Assembly (NCBI RefSeq): GCF_000332235.1
Contig: NZ_CM001775.1
Location: forward strand, 4,140,272-4,204,271
Direction: 5' to 3'
Source: Geminocystis herdmanii PCC 6308
GTDB taxonomy: Bacteria > Cyanobacteriota > Cyanobacteriia > Cyanobacteriales > Cyanobacteriaceae
DNA length: 64,000 nucleotides
Shown here: positions 46,673 to 54,781 of the stretch, piece by piece
Position numbering within the stretch: position 1 is the first letter of the stretch
How the letters are laid out: every line of letters starts with the position of its first letter
Made by a program: the position numbers and the translations under genes
Notes under the pieces: generated by a model
Seen by the model: only the letters and a program-made list of their open reading frames with translations
What the model was told of the DNA's origin: nothing
Databases searched by the model: none

Positions 46673-47125
46673 CTAGCGACTAACTTTGATGGTGGCGTAA
46701 ATTAAGAAAATAATGCCAATGTTAATACAAACATCGGCGATATTAAACACTGGAAAATTGATCAGACGAAAATCCAGAAAATCCACCACATAACCAAAAA
46801 GAAATCGATCGATCCCATTACCAAAAGCCCCTGCTAAGATAAAACCATAGGCTAACTGCTCAGTTTTAGAAAATTTTTCTACCCATGCCCAAATCATTAA
46901 AGCAATACTTACTAATAACGACAGCCATCGCAACCAACTTGCACCACCTTGAAAAAAACTAAATGCTGCACCTGTATTTTGAACATAAGTGAGATGAAAA
47001 ACTCCTTGCCATAACGGTATAGTATCCCCTATATTTTCAAAATTGAGCAGAATTAAATATTTTGTAATCTGATCTAAAACTAGGGCAATAATTGCCACTA
47101 TCCAAAAATAAGGGTTTTTTTTCAT
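46673..47125 (-). CDS. lspA: Lipoprotein signal peptidase (signal peptidase II)
   Basis: This 150-residue protein has four membrane helices and the conserved blocks VLDQITKYLI, LTYVQNTGAAFSFFQG, LAYGFILAGAFGNGIDRFLFGYVVDFLDF (first catalytic Asp) and FPVFNIADVCINIG (second catalytic Asp). It cuts signal peptides of diacylglyceryl-modified prolipoproteins at the membrane. Length is typical. It faces the divergent DUF3122 gene with about 87 bases between starts. Confidence 0.94.
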   Translation of the reverse strand: MKKNPYFWIVAIIALVLDQITKYLILLNFENIGDTIPLWQGVFHLTYVQNTGAAFSFFQGGASWLRWLSLLVSIALMIWAWVEKFSKTEQLAYGFILAGAFGNGIDRFLFGYVVDFLDFRLINFPVFNIADVCINIGIIFLIYATIKVSR

Positions 47126-47212
47126 AATTTTTTATTTACCACACTTCATTATCTCGATCGATTTTTTTGAAAAAATATATTATTATATAGTTATAAAGTT
47201 TTGAGATTAACC

Positions 47213-47722
47213 ATGAAAAAAAGTAACTTTACCAAAATAATCATAGTACTTTTGTTAGCACTAATTGTAAATTTCAGTATCAGTGATGAAGGGTTTGCTA
47301 ATATTATTAAACAAACGGAAGGACAAGAACAAGTATTATATCAAGCTCGACATCGTTTAGTCGATAATCAAGGTAACAGTTGGCAAACTATCCTTTTTAA
47401 AAGAGTTAAAGAAGGAAAAATAATTGATTTGAATTTACGGTTAGTCGGTTTTCCTGATGTGGTAAAATTCAATCATCCTCAAGATTTAATTGTCACTACC
47501 CTTAATGATGAAGACATGAAAGCAAGGGATGAATTTGCTGAAAAACCTCCTGCCGAAAATGTTGGACAAGTTGGACAATATGACTTTAAGAATATTTTAC
47601 CAGTCTCGATCGAACAAAAATATCTAACCTTATTATTACCCGTTCAAGAAAAATCTCTCACCCTAAAAATACCCTATCCTGTGCTTTTAGAATGGCAAGA
47701 AATTGCAACCAACAATTCTTAA
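47213..47722 (+). CDS. DUF3122 family exported protein
   Basis: This protein of about 169 residues has an N-terminal signal peptide (MKKSNFTKIIIVLLLALIVN, cut near GFA) and the DUF3122 body: QVLYQARHRLVDNQGNSWQTILFKR, LNLRLVGFPDVVKFNHPQDLIVT, and a C-terminal LPVQEKSLTLKIPYPVLLEWQEI. The family is found mainly in cyanobacteria and its role is unknown; export to the periplasm or lumen is likely. I use ATG 47213; a TTG 12 bases earlier is less likely. It ends about 120 bases before the IS607-type element. Confidence 0.8.
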   Translation: MKKSNFTKIIIVLLLALIVNFSISDEGFANIIKQTEGQEQVLYQARHRLVDNQGNSWQTILFKRVKEGKIIDLNLRLVGFPDVVKFNHPQDLIVTTLNDEDMKARDEFAEKPPAENVGQVGQYDFKNILPVSIEQKYLTLLLPVQEKSLTLKIPYPVLLEWQEIATNNS

Positions 47723-47869
47723 TCTTAACCTTTGATTAATGATTTTAAGCAGAATTAAGGTATATTAGAGATAATAACCTGCTTTAATCTCGGCACAAAT
47801 CAAAGAGCGATTGACTGTTAACGAAAAACTTACTAAACTTAGTTATAGTTTACTATATAGTTAAGTTTT

Positions 47870-48485
47870 ATGGTTTATAGACCCCATGAATTTGCCAAAT
47901 TAATAAAGAAGATCGGTTTCAACCCTTAGAAGATGGGATTTTGAAGGAAGGTTAGTCGCAAAAAGAACCATTGGAAATCAACGTTATTACGATGAAAATG
48001 ATTTACAATTAGCACTTAATCTTCCTACTTCTTTGGATGAAAGAAAAACTGTTGTTTATTGTCGAGTATCTTCATCAGGGCAAAAGGATGATTTAAACTC
48101 CCAAATTAAAGCGATGGAATCTTTTTGTTTAGGTGGTGGGATTCCAGTAGATGAGTGGATTACAGAAATCGGCGGAGGATTAAACTTTAAACGTAAAAAG
48201 TTTTTATCGATTATGAAAGGTATTAGACTGGGTGAGATTAATCATTTAATTGTCGCCCATAAAGACCGATTAGTTCGCTTTGGTTTCGACTTTTTTGAGG
48301 AATACTGTGACTGGTACAGCTGTAAATTAACCGTAGCAAATCAACAATCCTTATCTCCAGAACAAGAAATGGTAGAAGATTTGTTAGCTATTGTTCAGAC
48401 TTTTTCTTGTCGTTTATACGGTTTAAGAAGCTACTCAAAAAAACTTCAAGAAATCTTAACAAATGATACTTTACAATCTCCCTAG
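47870..48485 (+). pseudogene. tnpA: IS607 serine-recombinase transposase, frameshifted
   Basis: ATG 47870 starts MVYRPHEFAKLI, the MerR-like helix-turn-helix opening of IS607 TnpA, but the frame breaks near 47906-47911. One base too many in AAGAAGAT prevents reading on to VSTLRRWDFEGRLVAKRTIG. After that the second frame is open: DERKTVVYCRVSS, with the catalytic Ser in YCRVSS, and DRLVRFGFDFFEEYC. Removing one base gives a standard protein of about 204 residues. A start inside the second part (ATG at 48033) would give only the recombinase domain. The transposase is therefore probably inactive. Confidence 0.8.
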
Positions 48486-48525
48486 ATATTGTTATACTTG
48501 ATTAAGTTAGTAAAGTTTAATTATT

Positions 48526-49716
48526 ATGTTTAGTCTTAAGCTAGAACTGAAATTAAATAACAAAGAGAAAACTCTTATGGCACAGCACGCTGGGTTCTCT
48601 CGCTTTGTTTATAATTATGGTTTAGCGTTAATGGGAATGATTAATCATCAGGAAATTAAGGGAAGTTCTAGCTATAAGATTGACACTATTAAAAAATTAT
48701 TTACTAACTACACTAAGAAGCAACCAGAATATGCTTGGTGTAATAATCTTAGTTCTAGGGTATATCAAAATGCTTTTCGAGATTTGAAAACTGCCTACTC
48801 AAGATACTTTCAAGGGTTAGGGGAGCAACCTGTCTTTAAAAGGAAGAAAGATAAACAATCATTTAGAGTCGAGTCGAGTAATGGTAAAGTATTATTAGAA
48901 GCAGGAAAAACTATCAAAATACCAACTTTAAGTACTTTTAGATTGAAGGAGGCAATTCCTTTTTCTTGTGTTTCTCAAACTTTTACCATTAGTAAATCGG
49001 CGGATAAATGGTTTGTTAGTTTCTCTATTGATGCGGATAGATTACCGCCAAGAATCCATCCCGTAATTGAACCTGTTGGCATTGACTTAGGCAGTAAAAC
49101 TTTTGCGACTCTAAGTGATGGAAATGTAATTGAAAGTCCACGTCCTTTTAAACAAGCGAAAACCAAGCTAGGACAACTACAATACCGCAACCGTCATAAA
49201 CAATTAGGGAATCGCAAAAAAGGAGTGAAAGCTAGTCATAATGCTAAGAAATATCAAGATAAAGTTAGGAAACAACATTACAAGGTGGCTTGTCAACGTC
49301 TGGATTTTTTACAGCAGACTACGACAAGGTTATGTAAGACTTATGGTCATATCAAGATTGAGAATCTTAACGTTAAAGGTATGATGGCGAATCACAAGTT
49401 AGCGAGTTCCATTGCTGATTTGGGAATGTATGAGTTTAAACGTCAACTAACTTATAAAGCTCTGTGGTATGCTAATCGTGTTGATATAATCGATCAATGG
49501 TATCCATCGTCAAAAAAATGTAGTAATTGTGAGCAGAAAAAAGAAACTTTGTCTTTGTCTGACAGGCTATATACTTGTGATGAGTGTGGCTTAAGGATCG
49601 ATCGTGATTTGAATGCCTCGATCAACTTGGAAAAAGCACCTGAAGAAGTAATTATAGAAAAAATAGGTTGGGTTACAGCCGAATTAACGTCTGTGGACAG
49701 TATCAAGCCGACTTGA
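48526..49716 (+). CDS. tnpB: TnpB, RNA-guided endonuclease of an IS607-type element
   Basis: This 396-residue protein is full-length. The N-terminal wedge region (FSRFVYNYGLALM), a central domain and a RuvC nuclease are present: Asp-187 in VGIDLGSKTFA, Glu-279 in IKIENLNVKGM and Asp-361 in DRDLNASIN. A zinc ribbon with C332-x2-C335 and C351-x2-C354 sits between. TnpB cuts DNA guided by an RNA from the element's right end, next to a transposon-associated motif, which favours retention of the element. It follows tnpA by 40 bases. All catalytic residues are present even though tnpA is broken. Confidence 0.9.
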   Translation: MFSLKLELKLNNKEKTLMAQHAGFSRFVYNYGLALMGMINHQEIKGSSSYKIDTIKKLFTNYTKKQPEYAWCNNLSSRVYQNAFRDLKTAYSRYFQGLGEQPVFKRKKDKQSFRVESSNGKVLLEAGKTIKIPTLSTFRLKEAIPFSCVSQTFTISKSADKWFVSFSIDADRLPPRIHPVIEPVGIDLGSKTFATLSDGNVIESPRPFKQAKTKLGQLQYRNRHKQLGNRKKGVKASHNAKKYQDKVRKQHYKVACQRLDFLQQTTTRLCKTYGHIKIENLNVKGMMANHKLASSIADLGMYEFKRQLTYKALWYANRVDIIDQWYPSSKKCSNCEQKKETLSLSDRLYTCDECGLRIDRDLNASINLEKAPEEVIIEKIGWVTAELTSVDSIKPT

Positions 49717-49788
49717 CTGGTAGAAGCAGAAAGTAAACGCTATAGTGAGTAACTATAGATAAGTTTTATATAACAGAAAAGAAAAAAA

Positions 49789-50676
49789 ATGAACAAGGTT
49801 AATATTCGTGGAGTAGATCACTTTTTTCAATTTACTGAAAGTAATTTTTCTGACTCCTCTCGTCCAGTATTAATATTCATTCATGGATGGTTACTGTCTC
49901 ATCAATATTGGACACCTTTAATCGATCGAATCAAAGATCAATATTCTTGTTTAGCCTATGATTTAAGAGGGTTTGGGGCATCTCAACTACCCGATGATTC
50001 ATTAACCTTCAGTTTTGATTTATACAGTTACGCCCAAGATTTACAAGAATTATTAACCCAATTAAACATCAAAAAGGCTTGGTTAATCGGTCATTCCTTG
50101 GGTGGTAGTATTGCTTTATGGGGGGCTGATATTTGTTCAGAAGTCGTACAAGGAGTAATTTGCGTTAATGCTGGGGGAGGCATCTATCTGAAAGAAGAAT
50201 TTGAGCGATTTCGCAAAGCAGGAGAAAATCTCGTTAAATTTCGCCCTCCTTGGTTTTCCCATTTACCCTTATTTGATGTCATTTTTTCTCGTATGATGGT
50301 TAAACGCCCCCTTAATCTGAAATGGGGAAAATCTCGCTTAGAAGACTTTATCCGTGCCGATGAAAAGGCGGCTATCGGTTCATTACTAGAATCCACTACA
50401 GAAAACGAAGTTCATTATTTGCCCCAAATAGTCGCCCGTTTACCTCAACCAGTATATTTTATAGCGGGAAAACAAGATCAAATTATGGAACCTCAATATG
50501 TTAAACATTTAGCTAGTTTTCATCATCTGTTTCAACACCATCAAGATAATGTTTATGAAATAGAAGAGTGTGGACATTTTGCCATGTTAGAACAAACAGA
50601 ATTGGTGACAGATTATACCGTAAAAATTATTCAACAATATCACACTAATATCTGTGAAGATAAAATGCTACGATAG
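49789..50676 (+). CDS. Alpha/beta-hydrolase fold protein
   Basis: This 295-residue protein has the fold's main landmarks: PVLIFIHGWLLSHQYWTPLI (oxyanion HG), DLRGFGASQLP, AWLIGHSLGGSIALWG (nucleophile Ser in GHSLGG), GKQDQIM (Asp) and EECGHFAMLEQ (His). The substrate is unknown; it resembles hydrolases of the haloperoxidase/esterase type. No signal peptide. It begins 20 bases after the right end repeat of the IS607-type element, which may have displaced its original promoter. Confidence 0.82.
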   Translation: MNKVNIRGVDHFFQFTESNFSDSSRPVLIFIHGWLLSHQYWTPLIDRIKDQYSCLAYDLRGFGASQLPDDSLTFSFDLYSYAQDLQELLTQLNIKKAWLIGHSLGGSIALWGADICSEVVQGVICVNAGGGIYLKEEFERFRKAGENLVKFRPPWFSHLPLFDVIFSRMMVKRPLNLKWGKSRLEDFIRADEKAAIGSLLESTTENEVHYLPQIVARLPQPVYFIAGKQDQIMEPQYVKHLASFHHLFQHHQDNVYEIEECGHFAMLEQTELVTDYTVKIIQQYHTNICEDKMLR

Positions 50677-50712
50677 ATAAATAGGTGTTGATTGATAATT
50701 ATAAATTTAGGA

Positions 50713-50789
50713 ATTACGCACTAATAACATGATTCTAGCTCGATCGAGGTTCAGAATCTCTAAATCTTTCATTTTTTCTAATGCGTAAT
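50713..50789. repeat. 77-bp segment with inverted ends
   Basis: ATTACGCACTA at 50713-50723 is inverted as TAATGCGTAAT at 50779-50789 (10 of 11). In between lies an AT-rich stretch with a GATCGAGG motif. It is in the 361-base gap between the hydrolase gene and the next gene. The rest of that gap (50790-51037) has no gene; the last 20 bases carry GTAAGGAGAAATCT, a clear ribosome-binding site for the next gene. Confidence 0.5.
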
Positions 50790-51037
50790 CTTTAAACTAT
50801 CATAACGCCATACAAAGTTCATTATATTTGGATAATTTTCCTTTTAAACTATGCTCAATACGCTATTATCACTATTGATGTTTCTGATCATTTTTTCACC
50901 TCAAATCATCAAAATTAGTTAAAATCGAGATTCTTAAATTATTTACTCCTGATGGAAAAAAAATTCACCTTGGGAAGTTTTACCATTACAATTATCCTCA
51001 AAATTATATTGATCTTTAGCAGTGTAAGGAGAAATCT

Positions 51038-51340
51038 ATGTTAGACCGTAAAATTTATCAAATGTATAAAGAAGGTTGTGATGTATCGGTTTTCCTGCGA
51101 GATCAACAACGTTGGATTGAAGACGCACAAATTATTGGTATTGAAGGCGATATTGTTGTGATTCGCTATGAAATGGAAGAAGATTACGAAAACAGTTCTT
51201 GGGAAGAATTTGTTCGCCTTGAAAGTATCGGGGCTGTCAGTCGTAAATTAGCCTCTGTACCGAGGGGGTACGGCGAAATTCTCGTATCCGATGATTGCCC
51301 TGAAGCAGAGCAAATTTATCCCCGTCACGAGGGAGACTAA
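51038..51340 (+). CDS. Small conserved cyanobacterial protein (DUF6679-like)
   Basis: This 100-residue acidic protein reads MLDRKIYQMYKEGCDVSVFLRDQQRWIEDAQIIGIEGDIVVIRYE, a Sm/Hfq-like beta barrel in style, then SWEEFVRLESIGAVSRKLASVPRG and an acidic tail. I recall this as a cyanobacteria-specific family, probably DUF6679, with no known role. The end is low complexity. A strong AAGGAGA ribosome-binding site lies 7 bases before ATG. It is followed by a stretch of degenerate GTGGACAG repeats before the exonuclease gene. Confidence 0.7.
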   Translation: MLDRKIYQMYKEGCDVSVFLRDQQRWIEDAQIIGIEGDIVVIRYEMEEDYENSSWEEFVRLESIGAVSRKLASVPRGYGEILVSDDCPEAEQIYPRHEGD

Positions 51341-51440
51341 AATAGTGGACAGGTGAACAGGTGGATAGATGGACAGGCAGACAGGAAGACAGGGAGAGTT
51401 TTTAAATTCTTAATTCTTAATTCTTAATTCTTAATTCTTA
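51341..51440. repeat. Octamer-like and heptamer arrays before the exonuclease start
   Basis: Degenerate GTGGACAG/GACAGGAA units run from about 51345 to 51395, then four perfect copies of TTAATTC (51410-51437) followed by TTA and the ATG at 51441. There is no Shine-Dalgarno sequence. It mirrors the fourteen-copy array at 11673-11776, which also touches a start codon. Confidence 0.85.
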
Positions 51441-52076
51441 ATGACATTAGATAAATTTCAAGTTTGTGAGGGAGATTTACCCCTCGATATATTTAATCGC
51501 TATTTTAAAGCGGATTCTTTAGCCATAGATACGGAAACTATGGGGTTAGTACCTCAGCGCGATCGACTTTGTTTAGTACAAATATGCGATCGAGATGGTT
51601 TTGTCACCGCCATTCGCATTGCTAAAGGGCAAACAGAAGCCCCTTACCTGACTCAATTATTAGAATCAGAAAAAATTACTAAGATTTTTCACTATGCCCG
51701 TTTTGATGTGGCTCAATTTAAACATACTTTTGGGGTAGAAACAAAATCAGTTTTTTGTACCAAAATAGCGAGTAAAATTGCTCGTACTTATACTCAAAGT
51801 CACGGTTTAAAAAGTTTAGTACAAGAATTAGAAGGTATCGAATTAGATAAAAAAGCTCAAAGCTCCGATTGGGGTAATGTTAATAGTTTATCACCAGAAC
51901 AATTAAGCTATGCGGGTAACGATGTTCGTTATCTTATCCCCGTCAAAGACAAATTAATTACTATGTTACAAAGAGAAGATCGTTGGGAATTGACTCAAAG
52001 ATGTTTTTCTGCTATCTCTTTATTTGTGGATTTAGATTTAATGTATTATAGCAATGTCTTTGAACATCAAGGCTAA
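51441..52076 (+). CDS. Ribonuclease D-like 3'-5' exonuclease
   Basis: This 211-residue protein is a DEDD-type exonuclease: AIDTETMGLVPQRDRLCLVQICD (DxE), IFHYARFDVAQFKHTFG (Asp in Exo II) and LSYAGNDVRYLIPVKDKL (YxxxD in Exo III). It has only the catalytic domain and lacks the HRDC domains of E. coli RNase D, a form common in cyanobacteria. It would trim tRNA or other stable RNA 3' ends, or act on DNA. The start codon follows the TTAATTC array without a ribosome-binding site. Confidence 0.87.
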   Translation: MTLDKFQVCEGDLPLDIFNRYFKADSLAIDTETMGLVPQRDRLCLVQICDRDGFVTAIRIAKGQTEAPYLTQLLESEKITKIFHYARFDVAQFKHTFGVETKSVFCTKIASKIARTYTQSHGLKSLVQELEGIELDKKAQSSDWGNVNSLSPEQLSYAGNDVRYLIPVKDKLITMLQREDRWELTQRCFSAISLFVDLDLMYYSNVFEHQG

Positions 52077-52111
52077 ATTTTCGATCGAAGTGAAGAGGAG
52101 TTACCAAAAAA

Positions 52112-52169
52112 GTTTGTAGTAATGGCTTTAGCCATTTATGAATAAGGGTTAAAACCCCTTACTACGAAC
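52112..52169. mobile_element. 58-bp palindromic element
   Basis: GTTTGTAGTAA at the left is inverted as TTACTACGAAC at the right (10 of 11). Inside are two nested inverted pairs, AATGGCTTTAGCCATT and AAGGGTTAAAACCCCTT, so it folds into two hairpins on one stem. It sits just after the exonuclease gene. A partial copy occurs at 571-596 and a shorter relative at 45250-45265. Confidence 0.7.
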
Positions 52170-52174
52170 TTGAT

Positions 52175-53605
52175 TTAATGGTGAATTTTTTTGCTTAATT
52201 TTGCTTTTAATTCCCATTTAATACGATTTAAAATTGAGGTTTCATCGAGGGAATTAATAATGTTTTTTACCACCGTTAAAGGGCTATTTTCTCCCCATGA
52301 TGCTCCATTGGCTAAATAAACTTTTGTAGCTTGTCCTATAACATAAGTCGAAAACCCTGCGATCGAACCTTGAGTAATAGCAACAGAAACATAGGGAACG
52401 ACACTTAACCCTCCTGTAACGGGAGTTGCTAAACCTAACAAGCCTTTGAGGGAACTTAAACCAAAGGTGACTAAAATATCACTAGCAGTAATTCCTCCTA
52501 AACTGAAGGCAATTTTTTGTAATAGTTTAATGGCGCTTTGTTGCGTCATGGGAATACCATAATATTGGGAAAGGGTTAATATCATCGCCACATCAATAAT
52601 TGCTCCTGTAAATAAATCTAAAGCCGTGACAGGATTTAGGGCGATGGCGGTGGCTTTTGTCATGACAGTTTTTTGAATAATTTTTTGAGCTTCTTTTTCT
52701 CTCCAAATCAATTTTTGTTTTACTAATTTTTCGTTAATTTCCCCTGTAAATAACATGGTATTTAATGCTACTAAAGATTTACCTTCTTGATGGAGAATTT
52801 CTAAAATTTTTACCTGCAAATCTTCAATTTGTGGTTTGCCTCGTTGACGAGTTATTTTGATTTTGCCATCTTTATCTTTCGTGGTAATGGCAATTAAAGG
52901 AGAAGCCGACACCATGACAATTTCATTGGGTGATAATAATTCTCTTACCCTGACATCCCTAATGGTAGAATAAATTTCCGCTCGATCGACTTCTGGATAT
53001 TGATCAATTTTGTTGAATACCAGTAACATGGGTTTACCCACTTCTCTTAATTGACAAAGCGCTTGATATTCTACCCTCGTGATGTCTCCTGCGATAATAA
53101 ATAGAATTAAATCCACTTGAGAAGCAATCTGATGCGCTAAGGCTTCCCTTGTTTCTCCGTCAATTTCATCAATGCCGGGGGTGTCTATTAATTGAATTTG
53201 GACATTTTCCACCGCCTTAATTAATTTTTGGACTTTTTGCTCACTATCGCCAATATTTTCTTTATCTAAACGCCAATTAGTTTGATCTATCTCACGGGTG
53301 ACACCATGTAAAGCTCCCGTAACAAAAATTTCTTGTCCCACTAAAGCATTTAAAACACTAGATTTTCCTCTGCCAACCATACCAAAAGCGGCAATGGAAA
53401 TCACTGAATCTTCTAATTTTTGTAATAGTTGACTTAAATGTTCAATATCTGTTTCTAAACCTTGTTTTTCTTCTTCTTTTAAATCAAGATTAAGTAATAA
53501 ATTTTCTAAAGATTGTTGTGCTTGTTTATAGTTAATTTCTCCTTGCAAATGAGCAAAATCAAGAATAGTATTTTCCCAATCTTCTTCTTCCCATTGATTC
53601 ATCAT
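52175..53605 (-). CDS. Era-like GTPase with DUF697 C-terminus
   Basis: This 476-residue protein has a helical N-terminus, a GTPase domain (FGMVGRGKSSVLNALVGQ as G1, HGVTREIDQTNW for G2, LIDTPGIDEIDG as G3, LVFNKIDQYP as G4) and a C-terminal membrane-associated DUF697-like part (AIALNPVTALDLFTGAIIDVAMILTLSQYYGI, and hydrophobic ITASDILVTFGLSSLKGLLGL). Such proteins are common in cyanobacteria, where they may act at membranes or in division, but no role is established. An 11-base gap precedes the stop of the downstream Uma2 gene, so the two are probably co-transcribed. Confidence 0.82.
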   Translation of the reverse strand: MMNQWEEEDWENTILDFAHLQGEINYKQAQQSLENLLLNLDLKEEEKQGLETDIEHLSQLLQKLEDSVISIAAFGMVGRGKSSVLNALVGQEIFVTGALHGVTREIDQTNWRLDKENIGDSEQKVQKLIKAVENVQIQLIDTPGIDEIDGETREALAHQIASQVDLILFIIAGDITRVEYQALCQLREVGKPMLLVFNKIDQYPEVDRAEIYSTIRDVRVRELLSPNEIVMVSASPLIAITTKDKDGKIKITRQRGKPQIEDLQVKILEILHQEGKSLVALNTMLFTGEINEKLVKQKLIWREKEAQKIIQKTVMTKATAIALNPVTALDLFTGAIIDVAMILTLSQYYGIPMTQQSAIKLLQKIAFSLGGITASDILVTFGLSSLKGLLGLATPVTGGLSVVPYVSVAITQGSIAGFSTYVIGQATKVYLANGASWGENSPLTVVKNIINSLDETSILNRIKWELKAKLSKKIHH

Positions 53606-53616
53606 TTTTTTTATTG

Positions 53617-54228
53617 CTAAAATTTAACATCGATATATAAATCTGATATAGGAAAACTAAGCTCGATCGATTCTAAATTAACCTCAATATTTTCTCCTTT
53701 AGTTTCTTCAAATAACCATTTATTTTCCCCTGTTTTAGTATAACTTTCTATGGTATAGTCAAACTGACTAATCAATATATATTGTTTTAAAGTAGGAATA
53801 GAACGATAATAATAAAACTTATCTTTTCGATCGTAATTAGCCGTAGAAGGAGACAAAATTTCAATAATTAAACAGGGATTTAACACTTCATCTTGACGAT
53901 TATTATGTAACATTATTTTCCCCTCAATTACCATAATATCGGGATAAGTTGCTTTTTTAAATTCGGGAATATATAAGCGTAAATCGCTAGTAAAAACCTC
54001 ACGATTTGTATTTTGAAAAGCTAAATCTAAAATACGAACTAAGTTACGAATAATGCGATTATGATTAATTGTGCCACCAGTCATTTCTTCAATTTCTCCA
54101 TTACAAAATTCATGTCTAACATCGCTATTTTCTTCTAAAGCATAATATTCATCTAAAGAATAAATATGTTGTGTTTGTGGGGTGTCAATATCAATATCAA
54201 TGTTAGGTTTTGCTTGTAATAAAATCAT
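53617..54228 (-). CDS. Uma2 family (PD-(D/E)XK-like) protein
   Basis: This 203-residue protein has the Uma2/DUF820 pattern: YSLDEYYALEENSDVRHEFCNGEIEEMTGGTINHNRI, followed by SDLRLYIPEFKKATYPDIMVIEG (PD) and PCLIIEILSPSTANYDRKDKFYYYRSIPTLKQYILIS (E-x-L-SPST-xxxDR-xK). These motifs form the PD-(D/E)XK nuclease core. The family is greatly expanded in cyanobacteria without a proven role. It precedes the GTPase gene by 11 bases. Confidence 0.88.
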   Translation of the reverse strand: MILLQAKPNIDIDIDTPQTQHIYSLDEYYALEENSDVRHEFCNGEIEEMTGGTINHNRIIRNLVRILDLAFQNTNREVFTSDLRLYIPEFKKATYPDIMVIEGKIMLHNNRQDEVLNPCLIIEILSPSTANYDRKDKFYYYRSIPTLKQYILISQFDYTIESYTKTGENKWLFEETKGENIEVNLESIELSFPISDLYIDVKF

Positions 54229-54781
54229 AATGATTTACTCCTAATCAACGTCTATAATCCATACTATAATTTTTTTACTCGTAATGACCATAATTCTTAA
54301 TTTACAGCTATACTTGTAAATGATTTAGTTTACCTTAAAACCCGTATTTCCTTGAGTGTTAATCAATTATACCTGAGTTCAATAAAAGAATTCTTGAGGT
54401 TAATAGGTTGCAGGTTGCAGGTTAACAATTTCTTTGTTTAGATCAATTAATTACTTAATTTCATTTGGATAAAATCAATTTTTGTTCAACTTTTTTACCT
54501 TATCTTTACCTGATACCTAACACCTACCTCAGTTCGACATAAAGAAAATGATGAAAACTAGACAGGTGGACAAGTGGACAAGTGGACAGGGAGAAAAATT
54601 CTCAATATTTGATGTACTTTTGAGAGAATTTTATTCATTCATCAGAAATACAATCTTCCTGTCTTCCTGTCTTCGGAGTCTTCCAAGTCAGCCCTCACCT
54701 ATTTTTATATCGAACTCAGGTAACACCTGATACCTGACACCTTATCTTAACCGATGATTTTATGTCGAACTCAGGTGATGC
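54229..54781. repeat. Long gap packed with ACCTGAGTT-family repeats
   Basis: 553 bases. ACCTGAGTTCAATAAAAGAA (54371 onward, 39 bases alike) recurs at 56931 with 36 of 39 matches. CCTCAGTTCGACATAAAG follows at about 54528. Inverted copies ATCGAACTCAGG and GTCGAACTCAGG occur near 54709 and 54763. Octamers AAGTGGAC repeat at 54564-54587, and CGGAGTCTTCC, matching 6211, occurs near 54672. I judge the small frame at 54548-54730 to be chance. The gap probably includes promoters of the leftward Uma2 gene only. Confidence 0.7.

Larger units (their letters stand above)
47842..49769 (+). mobile_element. IS607-type element (frameshifted tnpA, intact tnpB)
   Basis: Two genes in the standard IS607 order lie between related ends. 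GTTATAGTTTACTATATAGT plus TAAGTTTTAT at 47842-47871 and GCTATAGTGAGTAACTATAG plus ATAAGTTTTAT at 49739-49769 share the motif ATAGnTAAGTTTTAT in the same orientation, as binding sites for a serine recombinase often do. The exact boundaries, which should be at GG-type dinucleotides, are not fixed. The element lies between DUF3122 and an alpha/beta hydrolase gene. Confidence 0.7.

Noticed and set aside
54548-54730. 60-codon frame in the gap left of the lpt genes
   Set aside because: Its codons are made of the GTGGACAAG octamers and CGGAGTCTTCC repeat; no conserved protein is implied.
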